Part shown: piece after piece, positions 1-5,181 of the stretch
Layout of the letters: each line of letters starts with the position of its first letter
How positions within the stretch are numbered: the stretch's first letter is position 1
NCBI GenBank assembly: GCA_018725485.1
Contig: QLUP01000050.1
Location: 1-7,110 of the forward strand
Origin: Candidatus Lithacetigena glycinireducens
GTDB taxonomy: Bacteria; Coprothermobacterota; HKB111
DNA: 7,110 nucleotides
Reading direction: 5' to 3'
The notes under the pieces: generated by a model
Seen by the model: only the letters and a program-made list of their open reading frames with translations
Database searches by the model: none
Told to the model about the DNA's origin: nothing
Translations under genes and position numbers: made by a program

Positions 1-332
1 GAACCCCTGATATAAAGAGGGGATGTAGTAAATTTTGAACCATTTCTCACCTTGCAACCACTTTCTATCCTGCAACCGCTACTTATCCTACTACCTCTAC
101 CTATCTTACAATAATCTCCTATCCAGCAATGGCTTCCCACCCAACAATTACCTCCTATCCAACAATAATCTCCTATCCAACAATTGCTTCCTATCCTGAA
201 ATCATTACCTATTCTGCAATTACTTCCTATCCTAATACTCCATTTTTCAAACTCCTCTTGCAATTCACTAATGTTAATATACTCAATCCATTTTTCATCT
301 CCCATAAAATAAATTTTCTTTATGCTTTTCAT
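1..332 (-). CDS. Hexapeptide-repeat (left-handed beta-helix) protein, 3'-truncated by the window edge
   Basis: The reading frame starts at ATG 332-330 and stays open to base 1 (110 codons visible), so the C-terminus is outside the window. The start overlaps the preceding stop as ATGA, and GGGGGT lies 5 bases upstream. Residues 1-33 are a non-repeat leader. Residues 34-99 form eleven consecutive hexads of the form x-[IV]-G-x-x-C, such as RIGSNC, WIGDYC, WIGGNC, WVGSHC. This is the signature of left-handed parallel beta-helix proteins, best known from acyltransferases. Eight of the eleven hexads have Cys at the small inward position, where the family usually has Ala, Ser, Thr or Val, and four consecutive hexads begin with Trp. 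The next residues, KFTTSPLYIRG, look like the end of the helix. The helix fold is well supported. Enzyme activity cannot be judged because no catalytic part is visible; a structural phage protein is equally possible. Confidence 0.85.
   Translation of the reverse strand, partial: MKSIKKIYFMGDEKWIEYINISELQEEFEKWSIRIGSNCRIGNDFRIGSNCWIGDYCWIGGNCWVGSHCWIGDYCKIGRGSRISSGCRIESGCKVRNGSKFTTSPLYIRG
36..233 (-). repeat. 18-bp tandem repeats encoding the hexapeptide helix
   Basis: Eleven degenerate 18-bp units, best conserved between about 105 and 200. They read on the plus strand as variants of CTATCCaacaatnnnntc and encode one beta-helix hexad each. The period is a multiple of three, so copies can be gained or lost without a frameshift. 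Confidence 0.7.
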
Positions 333-700
333 TTTATACCCCCTATATCTGGCAATGGGATAATCTTATCAAACTCAACCTCCTCGCTAGGTGGCAAATT
401 CCGTATCACATCTCTAAAACTTTCGCACTCATTGTATTGCTTAATGCATTTGTCAAGTTCAATCTTCTGCCCCCGTATTATGCCATCACCTGCTATGTTT
501 TTTGTCTGTAATACTTCAACTGCCTGCTTACAATCCTTCAACTCTCTGTTCAGTCGGGTGATATACATCTTTGTCTGACTAATAACAATTACTATCCCCA
601 GACAAATGGTAACGGCAAAAAGGATTTTGAAAAACTTATCCTCTGTCCGATGCCATCTTTCCCTTGTATTCCTCCAAAACCTTTTTAGTTTTCTACGCAT
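329..700 (-). CDS. Small single-pass membrane protein with cysteine-containing coiled coil
   Basis: A 123-aa protein. Residues 1-22 are strongly basic (RRKLKRFWRNTRERWHR). Residues 23-41 are a hydrophobic helix (FFKILFAVTICLGIVIVIS), so the basic end should stay in the cytoplasm and the rest face outward. Residues 44-100 are helical and charged, with Cys57, Cys85 and Cys92, and the end is Pro/Ile-rich. The start codon follows AGGAGGTGAAAG, an SD that includes the stop codon of the upstream gene, so the two are probably translationally coupled. The stop overlaps the next start as ATGA. A short N-terminal anchor with an external coiled coil is also the layout of phage inner-membrane spanins (Rz), but I see no holin or endolysin nearby and no sequence match that I recognise. 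Function is unknown. Confidence 0.8.
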   Translation of the reverse strand: MRRKLKRFWRNTRERWHRTEDKFFKILFAVTICLGIVIVISQTKMYITRLNRELKDCKQAVEVLQTKNIAGDGIIRGQKIELDKCIKQYNECESFRDVIRNLPPSEEVEFDKIIPLPDIGGIK

Positions 701-703
701 CTT

Positions 704-904
704 TCACCTCCCCCACCTTGCCTCAACTTCTTTTCTTAGATACTCTATGTTTTTCAACAACTCTTCCTTACCCTCTTCTCCATACGCCTGTAAATATTTT
801 TTTATAAGCGTGGGATACACTCCATACCTTACTTCTCCTTGCTTCACATAACTACTGTCACTTTCTACTACTACGGAAATAGCCATCAAAATTTCATCTT
901 TCAT
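704..904 (-). CDS. Hypothetical 66-aa protein following the coiled-coil array
   Basis: It starts at ATG 904-902, 11 bases inside the 3' end of the fifth coiled-coil paralog. Its SD, AAGGGAGGT, is encoded by that paralog's Ala-Arg-Glu-Val tail. The ATG sits at the same offset from the REVK codons as the starts of the array members, so it takes the position of a next copy. The protein is mixed and soluble, with a short hydrophobic start (ILMAISVVV) and a charged helical C-terminal half (KEELLKNIEYLRKEVEARW). No known family is recognised. It is probably expressed by coupled translation with its neighbours. Confidence 0.72.
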   Translation of the reverse strand: MKDEILMAISVVVESDSSYVKQGEVRYGVYPTLIKKYLQAYGEEGKEELLKNIEYLRKEVEARWGR

Positions 905-1577
905 TTTTTACCTCCCTTGCTAATTTTTCATCGCAACTTTCCTTCGGCATAGTCCATATAGAAAATACTGTATGCTTTACACCATTAAAATCCCCCGCAA
1001 AGACGGGGATAATCCAATCCTCTTTTTCATCTTTGGGAATAGTGATATAACCCCTCCAATCACAGTAGTGAGCCTTTGGACAAATTGGAATAAGGATGTC
1101 AAAAAGTTTTATGTCATACTCCGCCCCTACCTTCTCACACTCCGCTCTTGCCCTATTCCGCTCCGCCTTTGCTTTATTTCGCTCTGCCGCTATCTTATCC
1201 AATTCTGCCTCTGTTATGTTGTCCTTCTCATCTGCCATAAAATGCTTCTCCTCTGCTTTATCATATTCTGCCTCTGCTTTATCGTATTCCGCCTCCAACT
1301 CGTCAAGTTTTCTTTCACCTAACTCACTTATCTTATCCCTAATGCTTTTCACTTCCTCTAATGTGTAGTATCTACTCATCTTTTGCCTCCCTTCAGACTT
1401 CTCCCTTGTAGTATCAGTTAGAACTTTCTTAAATTCTGGTAATCCTCTCTTATGTTCTTTGATTGTTTTGCTACATCCATTCAAGATTGCGTGGAAGTGT
1501 GCAGGACAAAAATGCCTTTTCTCTTTATTATATCTCTCATAACAATAAATCCAACCACATTTTTTACACTTTTTCAT
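894..1577 (-). CDS. Coiled-coil paralog 5 with a fused Cys/His-rich N-terminal domain
   Basis: A 227-aa frame starting at ATG 1577-1575, one base after the stop of the 43-aa ORF, with SD AAGGAGG nine bases upstream. Residues 1-66 are absent from the other four paralogs. They contain Cys4, Cys7, Cys12, His22, Cys24, His27, His29 and Cys35, a pattern fit for a small zinc-binding domain. From Met67 the protein is a standard array member: MSRYYTLEEV and IRDKISELGER, about nine heptads (AEYDKAE type, Tyr/Ala core), then the shared C-terminal domain with CPKAHY, WIIPVFAGDF and SCDE. Met67 (1379-1377) has its own SD, GGGAGG, 7 bases away, so a 161-aa form may also be made, or this may be the only true start. 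The C-terminal domain is closest to paralog 4. Function is unknown. Confidence 0.8.
   Translation of the reverse strand: MKKCKKCGWIYCYERYNKEKRHFCPAHFHAILNGCSKTIKEHKRGLPEFKKVLTDTTREKSEGRQKMSRYYTLEEVKSIRDKISELGERKLDELEAEYDKAEAEYDKAEEKHFMADEKDNITEAELDKIAAERNKAKAERNRARAECEKVGAEYDIKLFDILIPICPKAHYCDWRGYITIPKDEKEDWIIPVFAGDFNGVKHTVFSIWTMPKESCDEKLAREVKNER
1377..1392 (-). promoter_or_regulatory. Internal ribosome binding site and start within paralog 5
   Basis: GGGAGGCAAAAGATG on the minus strand places a good SD 7 bases before the ATG that aligns with the starts of paralogs 2, 3 and 4 (MSRYYT versus MSKYYT, MSKCYT, MNKHYT). It decides between a 227-aa fusion and a 161-aa standard member, or allows both from one mRNA. 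Confidence 0.6.
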
Positions 1578-1578
1578 C

Positions 1579-1710
1579 TTATTGTGCCTCCTTTGCCCCA
1601 AATATTATTCTAATTAACTGCACATAATATTTTACTGCCTCTTTATCTGCCTTACTACCAAATATCTTAAACCACATATCTTTTAATTTATCTATGCTTT
1701 TCTGCATCAT
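1579..1710 (-). CDS. Small ORF (43 aa) inserted between paralogs 4 and 5
   Basis: A frame from ATG 1710-1708 to TAA 1581-1579, overlapping the 3' end of paralog 4 by 23 bases. Its SD, AAGGGAGGTGA, is encoded by that paralog's AREVK tail, and its ATG sits exactly where the next paralog would start. The product begins MMQKSIDKLKDMWFKIFG and ends IIFGAKEAQ. It is basic and amphipathic, with hydrophobic residues spaced as in helices (LKDMWFKIF, VKYYVQLIRIIF), so it may touch a membrane or a partner protein. The codons for AKEA carry the SD for the next gene, one base beyond the stop. The good SD and tight packing on both sides argue that it is real. No homolog is recognised. Confidence 0.62.
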   Translation of the reverse strand: MMQKSIDKLKDMWFKIFGSKADKEAVKYYVQLIRIIFGAKEAQ

Positions 1711-2245
1711 CTTTCACCTCCCTTGCTAATTTCTCATCGCAACTTCCTTTCGGCTTGGTCCATATAGAAAATGCTTTGTGCTTTACACCATTAAAATCCC
1801 CTGTAAATACTGGTATAATCCACTCCTCATCTTCACTTTTAGGAATAGCAAGATAACCTCTCCACTCAATATAATACGCCTCTGGACAAAGTGAGATAAG
1901 AATTTTAAAAAGTTTCGTATCATATTCCGCCATTGCATCATACAACTCATCCCTTGCCTTATTATACCTCGCCTCTGCCTCTTTCCACTCTTTCCTTGTC
2001 TTGTTCCAGTCCGCTATCTTATTCCACTCTGTTCTTGCCCCTTTCCACCTTACCCCCGCCTTATTCCACTCTACCCTTGCTTTACTCCACCCTGCCATTA
2101 CTTCATTCCACCCTACCCTTATCTTTTTCCACTCTTCCCTTGTCTTGTCCCACTCTTCCTCCAGTTGGGGGAAGGTTCTCTCCCCCAACTTGCTTATTTC
2201 ATCTCTAACATTTTTTACCTCTTTAAGCGTATAGCATTTACTCAT
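1688..2245 (-). CDS. Coiled-coil array paralog 4
   Basis: A 185-aa protein, the longest standard member. N-terminal motif: MSKCYTLKEV and VRDEISKLGER (residues 1-23). The middle, from about residue 30 to 112, has twelve repeats such as EEEWDKT, REEWKKI, RVEWNKA, with Trp at one core position and mostly Ala, Ile or Thr at the other. One repeat, ADWNKT, has six residues instead of seven, which shifts the phase. The C-terminal domain carries CPEAYY, GYLAIP, WIIPVFTGDF, FSIWTKP and SCDE. The tail runs on to DDAEKHR where the other copies end KDE, because the sequence diverges at the junction with the 43-aa ORF. It starts in an 8-base overlap with paralog 3, behind a perfect AAGGAGGTGA. Probably cytoplasmic and oligomeric; function is unknown. 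Confidence 0.85.
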   Translation of the reverse strand: MSKCYTLKEVKNVRDEISKLGERTFPQLEEEWDKTREEWKKIRVGWNEVMAGWSKARVEWNKAGVRWKGARTEWNKIADWNKTRKEWKEAEARYNKARDELYDAMAEYDTKLFKILISLCPEAYYIEWRGYLAIPKSEDEEWIIPVFTGDFNGVKHKAFSIWTKPKGSCDEKLAREVKDDAEKHR

Positions 2246-2744
2246 CTTTCACCTCCTTTGCTTCACTCCCATTACAACTGCTTCTCGGCATCTCCCAAAT
2301 AGAAAACGCTTTGTGTTCCATATCTTTGTAATCCCCTGTAAAAACAGGTATAATCCAATCCTCTTTTTCACTCTTGGGGAGTGCAAGATAACCATTCCAA
2401 TCACGATAATATGCCTCTGGACAGATTACAAGAAGAAGGGTAAAAAGTTTCATATCCCACTCCGCCCTTGCCTTGTTCCACTCCGCCACTGCCTTGTTCC
2501 ACTCCGCCACTGCCTTACTCCACTCTGCCTTATCCCGCTCTACCATTGACTGGGTGATAAGAACTTGGCTATGCAATTGATTACCCCACCTTACCCATAC
2601 TTTTTCCCACTCCACCCCTGCCTTATTCCACTTCACCCTTGCCCTATCCCGCTCCGCCTCCAACTCATCAAACTTCCTCTCTCCCAGCCTGCTTATTTCA
2701 TCTCTAATGCTTTTCACCTCTTCAAGTGTATAGTATTTACTCAT
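2238..2744 (-). CDS. Coiled-coil array paralog 3, with an insertion in the coil
   Basis: A 168-aa protein. The N-terminus (MSKYYTLEEVKSIRDEIS) is closest to paralog 5, while the C-terminus (FSIWEMPR, SCNGSEAKEVKDE) is nearly identical to paralog 1, so the gene looks mosaic. Heptads such as RVKWNKA and GVEWEKV are interrupted at about residues 54-69 by a non-heptad stretch (GNQLHSQVLITQSMV). They then resume as VAEWNKA, VAEWNKA, RAEWDMK. The last repeats are encoded by an exact 21-bp duplication. The C-terminal domain has the usual CPEAYY, WIIPVFTGDY and SC motifs. The SD, AAGGGAGGTGA, lies inside the tail of paralog 2 and the start overlaps its stop by 8 bases. Function is unknown. Confidence 0.85.
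   Translation of the reverse strand: MSKYYTLEEVKSIRDEISRLGERKFDELEAERDRARVKWNKAGVEWEKVWVRWGNQLHSQVLITQSMVERDKAEWSKAVAEWNKAVAEWNKARAEWDMKLFTLLLVICPEAYYRDWNGYLALPKSEKEDWIIPVFTGDYKDMEHKAFSIWEMPRSSCNGSEAKEVKDE
2243..2258 (-). promoter_or_regulatory. Perfect SD encoded in the conserved paralog tail (example at the 3/4 junction)
   Basis: The minus strand reads AAAGGAGGTGAAAGATGAG. The codons AAG GAG GTG for Lys-Glu-Val form the SD, ten bases complementary to the usual 16S rRNA 3' end, seven bases (counted from GGAGG) before the next ATG. Equivalent sites are at about 2748-2758 and 3167-3176. After copies 4 and 5 the same site serves the 43-aa and 66-aa ORFs. Confidence 0.85.
2471..2512 (-). repeat. 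Exact 21-bp tandem duplication in paralog 3
   Basis: A 21-bp unit at 2471-2491 is repeated without change at 2492-2512 and encodes one heptad (VAEWNKA) per copy. A similar pair, 19 of 21 identical, lies in paralog 5 at 1251-1271 and 1272-1292. Such repeats fit expansion and contraction of the coil by replication slippage. Confidence 0.85.
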
Positions 2745-3162
2745 CCTTCACCTCCCTTGCTTCATCCTCATCACAACTATTTTTCGGTATAGTCCAAATA
2801 GAAAATGCTGTATGTCTTACATCATTAAGACCCGCTGTATAATCCCCTGTAAATAAGGGAATAATCCACTCCCTTTTTTTATCTTTGGGAATAGCAAGAT
2901 AACCTTTCCAGTCACGATGATATGCCTCTGGACAGATTTGAGTAAGGAGAGTAAAAAGTTTTGCATCCCACTTCGCTTCTGCTTCCTTCCTCTCCGCCTT
3001 TGCCTTTTCTACCGTTATCTTATTTGACTCCGTTCTTGCCTTTCTCCACTCAGCCATTACCTCTTCCAACCTTACTTCTATTAAAGGAAAACTCCTTTCC
3101 CCTAACTGGCTTATCTTATCTCTAATTGCCCTTACCTCTTCAAGTGTGTAATGTTTATTCAT
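2737..3162 (-). CDS. Coiled-coil array paralog 2, the short form
   Basis: A 141-aa protein with the shortest coil. N-terminal motif: MNKHYTLEEV and IRDKISQLGER. The coil, about residues 29-66, begins EVRLEEV, MAEWRKA, RTESNKI and then slips phase (TVEKAKAERKEA) before EAKWDAK. The C-terminal domain (from about residue 67) has CPEAYH, GYLAIPK, WIIPLFTGDY, a short insertion (TAGLND), FSIWTIPK and SCDED. It starts in an 8-base overlap with paralog 1, behind AAAGGAGGTA encoded by the previous gene's AKEV codons. Its tail, EAREVKDE, supplies the SD of paralog 3. Function is unknown. Confidence 0.85.
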   Translation of the reverse strand: MNKHYTLEEVRAIRDKISQLGERSFPLIEVRLEEVMAEWRKARTESNKITVEKAKAERKEAEAKWDAKLFTLLTQICPEAYHRDWKGYLAIPKDKKREWIIPLFTGDYTAGLNDVRHTAFSIWTIPKNSCDEDEAREVKDE

Positions 3163-3652
3163 CCTTTACCTCCTTTGCTTCACTCCCATTACAACTATGT
3201 CTCGGCATCTCCCATATAGAGAATGCTGTGTGTTCCATACTTTTGTAATTCCCAGAAAACACAGGTATAATCCAAAGTTCATCTTCATCTTCGTTCTTTG
3301 GGATACCAAGATAACCGCTCTCACGGTAATGTGCCTCCGGACAAACTGAAGTAAGAATATCAAAGAGTTTTATATCCCACTCCGCCCCTGCCTTATTCAA
3401 CCTTACCTTTGCTTCATCCCACTCCGCTACCATCTTGTCCCACTCCGCCACTGCCTTACCCAACTCTGCCCTTGTCTCATACCATCCTTCCCCTGTCTTA
3501 TTCCTCTCTGCCATTGCCTTATCACACTCTACCTTTGCCTTATTATACTCTGCCTCTGCCCTATTCTGCTCCGCCTCCAGTGAAGGAAAATTTCTTTCAC
3601 CTAGTTTACTTATTTCGTCCCTTATTCTTCTTACTTCTTCAAGTGTCCTCAT
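3155..3652 (-). CDS. Coiled-coil array paralog 1, first of the array
   Basis: A 165-aa protein, first in transcription order, behind AAAGGAGGTGA. The start MRTLEEV lacks the three or four residues (SKYY type) found in the other copies. The coil, about residues 26-95, holds ten uninterrupted heptads, among them EAEYNKA, KVECDKA, VAEWDKM and GAEWDIK. Ala dominates one core position, while Trp, Tyr, Leu, Cys or Arg alternate at the other. The C-terminal domain has CPEAHY, GYLGIPK, WIIPVFSGNY, FSIWEMPR and SCNGSEAKEVKDE. One residue is missing in RESGYL compared with the RDWKGYL type of the other copies. It is separated from the upstream gene by 177 bases, so the array may have its own promoter there, though none is clear. 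Function is unknown. Confidence 0.85.
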   Translation of the reverse strand: MRTLEEVRRIRDEISKLGERNFPSLEAEQNRAEAEYNKAKVECDKAMAERNKTGEGWYETRAELGKAVAEWDKMVAEWDEAKVRLNKAGAEWDIKLFDILTSVCPEAHYRESGYLGIPKNEDEDELWIIPVFSGNYKSMEHTAFSIWEMPRHSCNGSEAKEVKDE

Positions 3653-3829
3653 TTCACCTCCTTTACCTAAAAACCCTTATAAAATCAAGGAAACCCCACC
3701 AGACGCACAAAAAGGCATCAAATTGCGGTTTTGTGAGTTTTCGGGTATCCTACCCTATGCTGACCCAAAACTCGTTAATTTAACCCCTCCAGACGCTTCT
3801 GGGTGGCATCTGGTAAAAACTCTCCAACC
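3653..3829. other. Gene-free spacer with direct repeats and hairpins
   Basis: No convincing gene lies here. A 15-base direct repeat (aacccc-a/t-ccagacgc) is at 3692-3706 and 3782-3796, one mismatch apart, each followed 7 or 8 bases later by ggcatc. Between them, 3735-3746 and 3763-3773 can pair as an 11-bp stem with one bulge (GAGTTTT-GGGT arms). A competing hairpin inside the loop is GGGTA/TACCC. A second stem at 3789-3796/3806-3813 has eight pairs including one G-T. No U-tract follows any stem, so none is a clear terminator. A TATAAG box lies near 3680 but has no good -35. The spacer marks the border between the replication-side genes and the paralog array. Confidence 0.55.
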
Positions 3830-4063
3830 CTATACCCTTATCCTTCCACATACCAGGCACTCCCCATCTGCCACCTCTTCTGCATGCGCCCCGCAGGTGC
3901 AATGCTCACCTGCCTCCAGCATCTCCCTAATGGTATCTCCCTGCTCTAACTCCTCGCTTCCACGCAATAGGGAGTTATCTATTGCTGGTCGCTCTGGTTG
4001 GAAACGCGGACCTGTTTCATATAATCCCATTACTCTGAAAACTTGTGCGGTTATGTCAAACAT
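3830..4063 (-). CDS. Small protein with a C-terminal zinc-knuckle-like motif
   Basis: A 77-aa protein starting in an 8-base overlap with the upstream gene, behind AAGGAGG seven bases from the ATG. Residues 1-50 are soluble and acidic (ELEQGDTIREMLEAGE). The C-terminus has Cys55, Cys57, His60, Cys69 and Cys72 (HCTCGAHAEE and ECLVCG), arranged like a compact zinc site. The end of its coding region has higher GC and more CpG-containing codons than its neighbours, so it may have a separate origin. It is the last gene of a coupled set that begins with the replication genes. No family is recognised. Confidence 0.75.
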   Translation of the reverse strand: MFDITAQVFRVMGLYETGPRFQPERPAIDNSLLRGSEELEQGDTIREMLEAGEHCTCGAHAEEVADGECLVCGRIRV

Positions 4064-4301
4064 TTGACACCTCCTTTTTATTTTTCTTGTTTTCTACTTC
4101 CTCGTCTTTTTTTACGAGGTTAGTGAGGTAGGTTATTTGTGGGCAGAGCTGAAAACAATCCCAGTGGCAGTCAAAGAAGCAACACTCAGAGAAAATACCT
4201 CTTTTGCATTTCTCACTCCTCTCCAAATTCTGCAAGCACTTCCCCCTCACCAAGTCGGGGCACTCCTTTTTTGCTTTCACTTGCAAGGTTTTCCTTGTCA
4301 T
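4056..4301 (-). CDS. Cysteine-rich small protein (81 aa)
   Basis: The start overlaps the upstream stop as ATGA, with SD AAGGAGG eight bases before the ATG. Eight cysteines lie between residues 14 and 53 (14, 22, 32, 40, 41, 45, 49, 53), plus His46, with spacing C-x7-C-x9-C-x7-CC-x3-C-x3-C-x3-C. The rest is basic, with a Lys/Glu-rich tail. The pattern suggests metal or iron-sulfur binding rather than disulfides, as no signal peptide is present. No known family is recognised. Confidence 0.75.
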   Translation of the reverse strand: MTRKTLQVKAKKECPDLVRGKCLQNLERSEKCKRGIFSECCFFDCHWDCFQLCPQITYLTNLVKKDEEVENKKNKKEVSNV

Positions 4302-4630
4302 ACGCTCCTCCTTATGTTTTTTTGTTCTTTCTCTCTCTCCTCTTTTATCTCCTTATGTGTCTTGACGCCTTCAATTTTTCTCGTAAGTTCATCAAGTTCC
4401 AGGTCCGAGTAGGGATACCTTGCCTCTAACTCTCCCTCTGATATACCTTCGTTCTGCAACCACTTCTGGTAAACGGAGTAGTGCAAATCGTCAAGGGGGT
4501 AGCCAGCGAGAGACATCACGGTTTTCCAAGTCTTAAATAGGGTCCATCTTATCCTCCCTATTCGCTGGATTAAATCGTAGGTGTATTTTGAGTCCATATT
4601 TCTACTTACTTCTCTTTCTTCTTTTTTCAT
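4298..4630 (-). CDS. Hypothetical 110-aa protein coupled to the helicase loader
   Basis: The start ATG overlaps the loader's stop as ATGA and follows AGGAGGGTAAAGCA, so it is probably translated in a coupled way. The protein is mainly helical and charged. Residues 14-45 (KYTYDLIQRIGRIRWTLFKT) are aromatic and basic, the middle contains HYSVYQKWLQNEGISEGEL, and the tail is Lys/Glu-rich. No signal peptide, membrane span or cysteine is seen. Its position just after the initiator and loader suggests an accessory role in replication or early gene control, but this is inference from place only. Confidence 0.75.
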   Translation of the reverse strand: MKKEEREVSRNMDSKYTYDLIQRIGRIRWTLFKTWKTVMSLAGYPLDDLHYSVYQKWLQNEGISEGELEARYPYSDLELDELTRKIEGVKTHKEIKEEREKEQKNIRRSV

Positions 4631-5181
4631 TGCTTTACCCTCCTGTCTTCTCCCCCTATTTTTACAACCTCAAAATTCCCTACTATCCGAGACGCTATTC
4701 TATCGCTTACTCTACCCATTATTTCGCTTATGCTGTAATTTGATGTTATCATTATTTTTTTTCTCTCCATTACTTCTACCAAGTCAAAAAAGTCATACAC
4801 CTTTTCAAAAACAAATTCAGTTAGTTTTTCAGTTCCGAAGTCATCAATGAAAAATGGCTTCTCACTATCAAGTAAGTCCCTTATTATCTCGTTATCATTA
4901 GCCACAATCCTTTCTCTTATCATATTTAGGAAGTCAATCATCCGATAAAACAAAATTCGCTCTGCTTTTCTTACCTCGTTGGCAACTGCACAGAGTAGAT
5001 GTGTTTTACCATACCCTGCCCTTCCCCAGAGGTATATGTTTATATCTTTTTTATTTAGGAAGTCCCCGCACTTCTCTACTGCTTCTTTGTTTTTGTTGTT
5101 AATAGTAAAGTTATTAAAGGTCTTATCAATGTGCTTGCCATACATAAAACTCTTGTTTCCAAAGTTAATTATATTTGTCAT
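4627..5181 (-). CDS. DnaC-like AAA+ replicative helicase loader
   Basis: A 184-aa ATPase of the DnaC/DnaI type. Such proteins bind the DnaB-family helicase and deliver it to origin DNA opened by the initiator. Walker A is GRAGYGKT at residues 53-60, Walker B is FFIDDFG at 110-116, sensor 1 is MITSN at 144-148, and SDRIASRI at 159-166 matches the arginine-finger region of this family. The start at 5181 was chosen over the upstream 5247 because GAGGGAGGT lies 5 bases before it and the product then begins at the conserved region. It overlaps the initiator gene by 17 bases. It is shorter than DnaC (about 245 aa): the N-terminal helicase-binding segment is reduced to about 45 residues, as in some phage loaders. 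Confidence 0.92.
   Translation of the reverse strand: MTNIINFGNKSFMYGKHIDKTFNNFTINNKNKEAVEKCGDFLNKKDINIYLWGRAGYGKTHLLCAVANEVRKAERILFYRMIDFLNMIRERIVANDNEIIRDLLDSEKPFFIDDFGTEKLTEFVFEKVYDFFDLVEVMERKKIMITSNYSISEIMGRVSDRIASRIVGNFEVVKIGGEDRRVKQ

Larger units (their letters stand above)
894..3652 (-). repeat. Tandem array of five paralogous coiled-coil genes
   Basis: Five copies share a modular plan: a roughly 23-residue N-terminal motif (YTLEEV, IRD-IS-LGER), a heptad coil of very different length, and a roughly 75-residue C-terminal domain with invariant CPxAxY, WIIPxFxGxx, FSIW and SC. Copies 1 to 4 are joined by identical 8-base stop/start overlaps (ATGAGTAA or its equivalent). A 43-aa ORF and a Cys/His-rich domain interrupt the pattern before copy 5. 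C-terminal similarity groups copies 1 and 3, and copies 4 and 5. Confidence 0.9.

Noticed and set aside
329-700. Firm call as an Rz-type spanin
   Set aside because: Only the general layout fits. There is no neighbouring lysis gene and no sequence match recognised.
1933-2234. Plus-strand Pro/Ser/Leu-rich frames opposite the coils, also at 129-578 and 3409-4067
   Set aside because: They are antisense to repeat-encoded proteins, lack SD sites, and mirror the 21-bp or 18-bp repeats.
894-3652. Diversity-generating retroelement variable genes
   Set aside because: No reverse transcriptase or template repeat is seen. Differences fit duplication, slippage and conversion.
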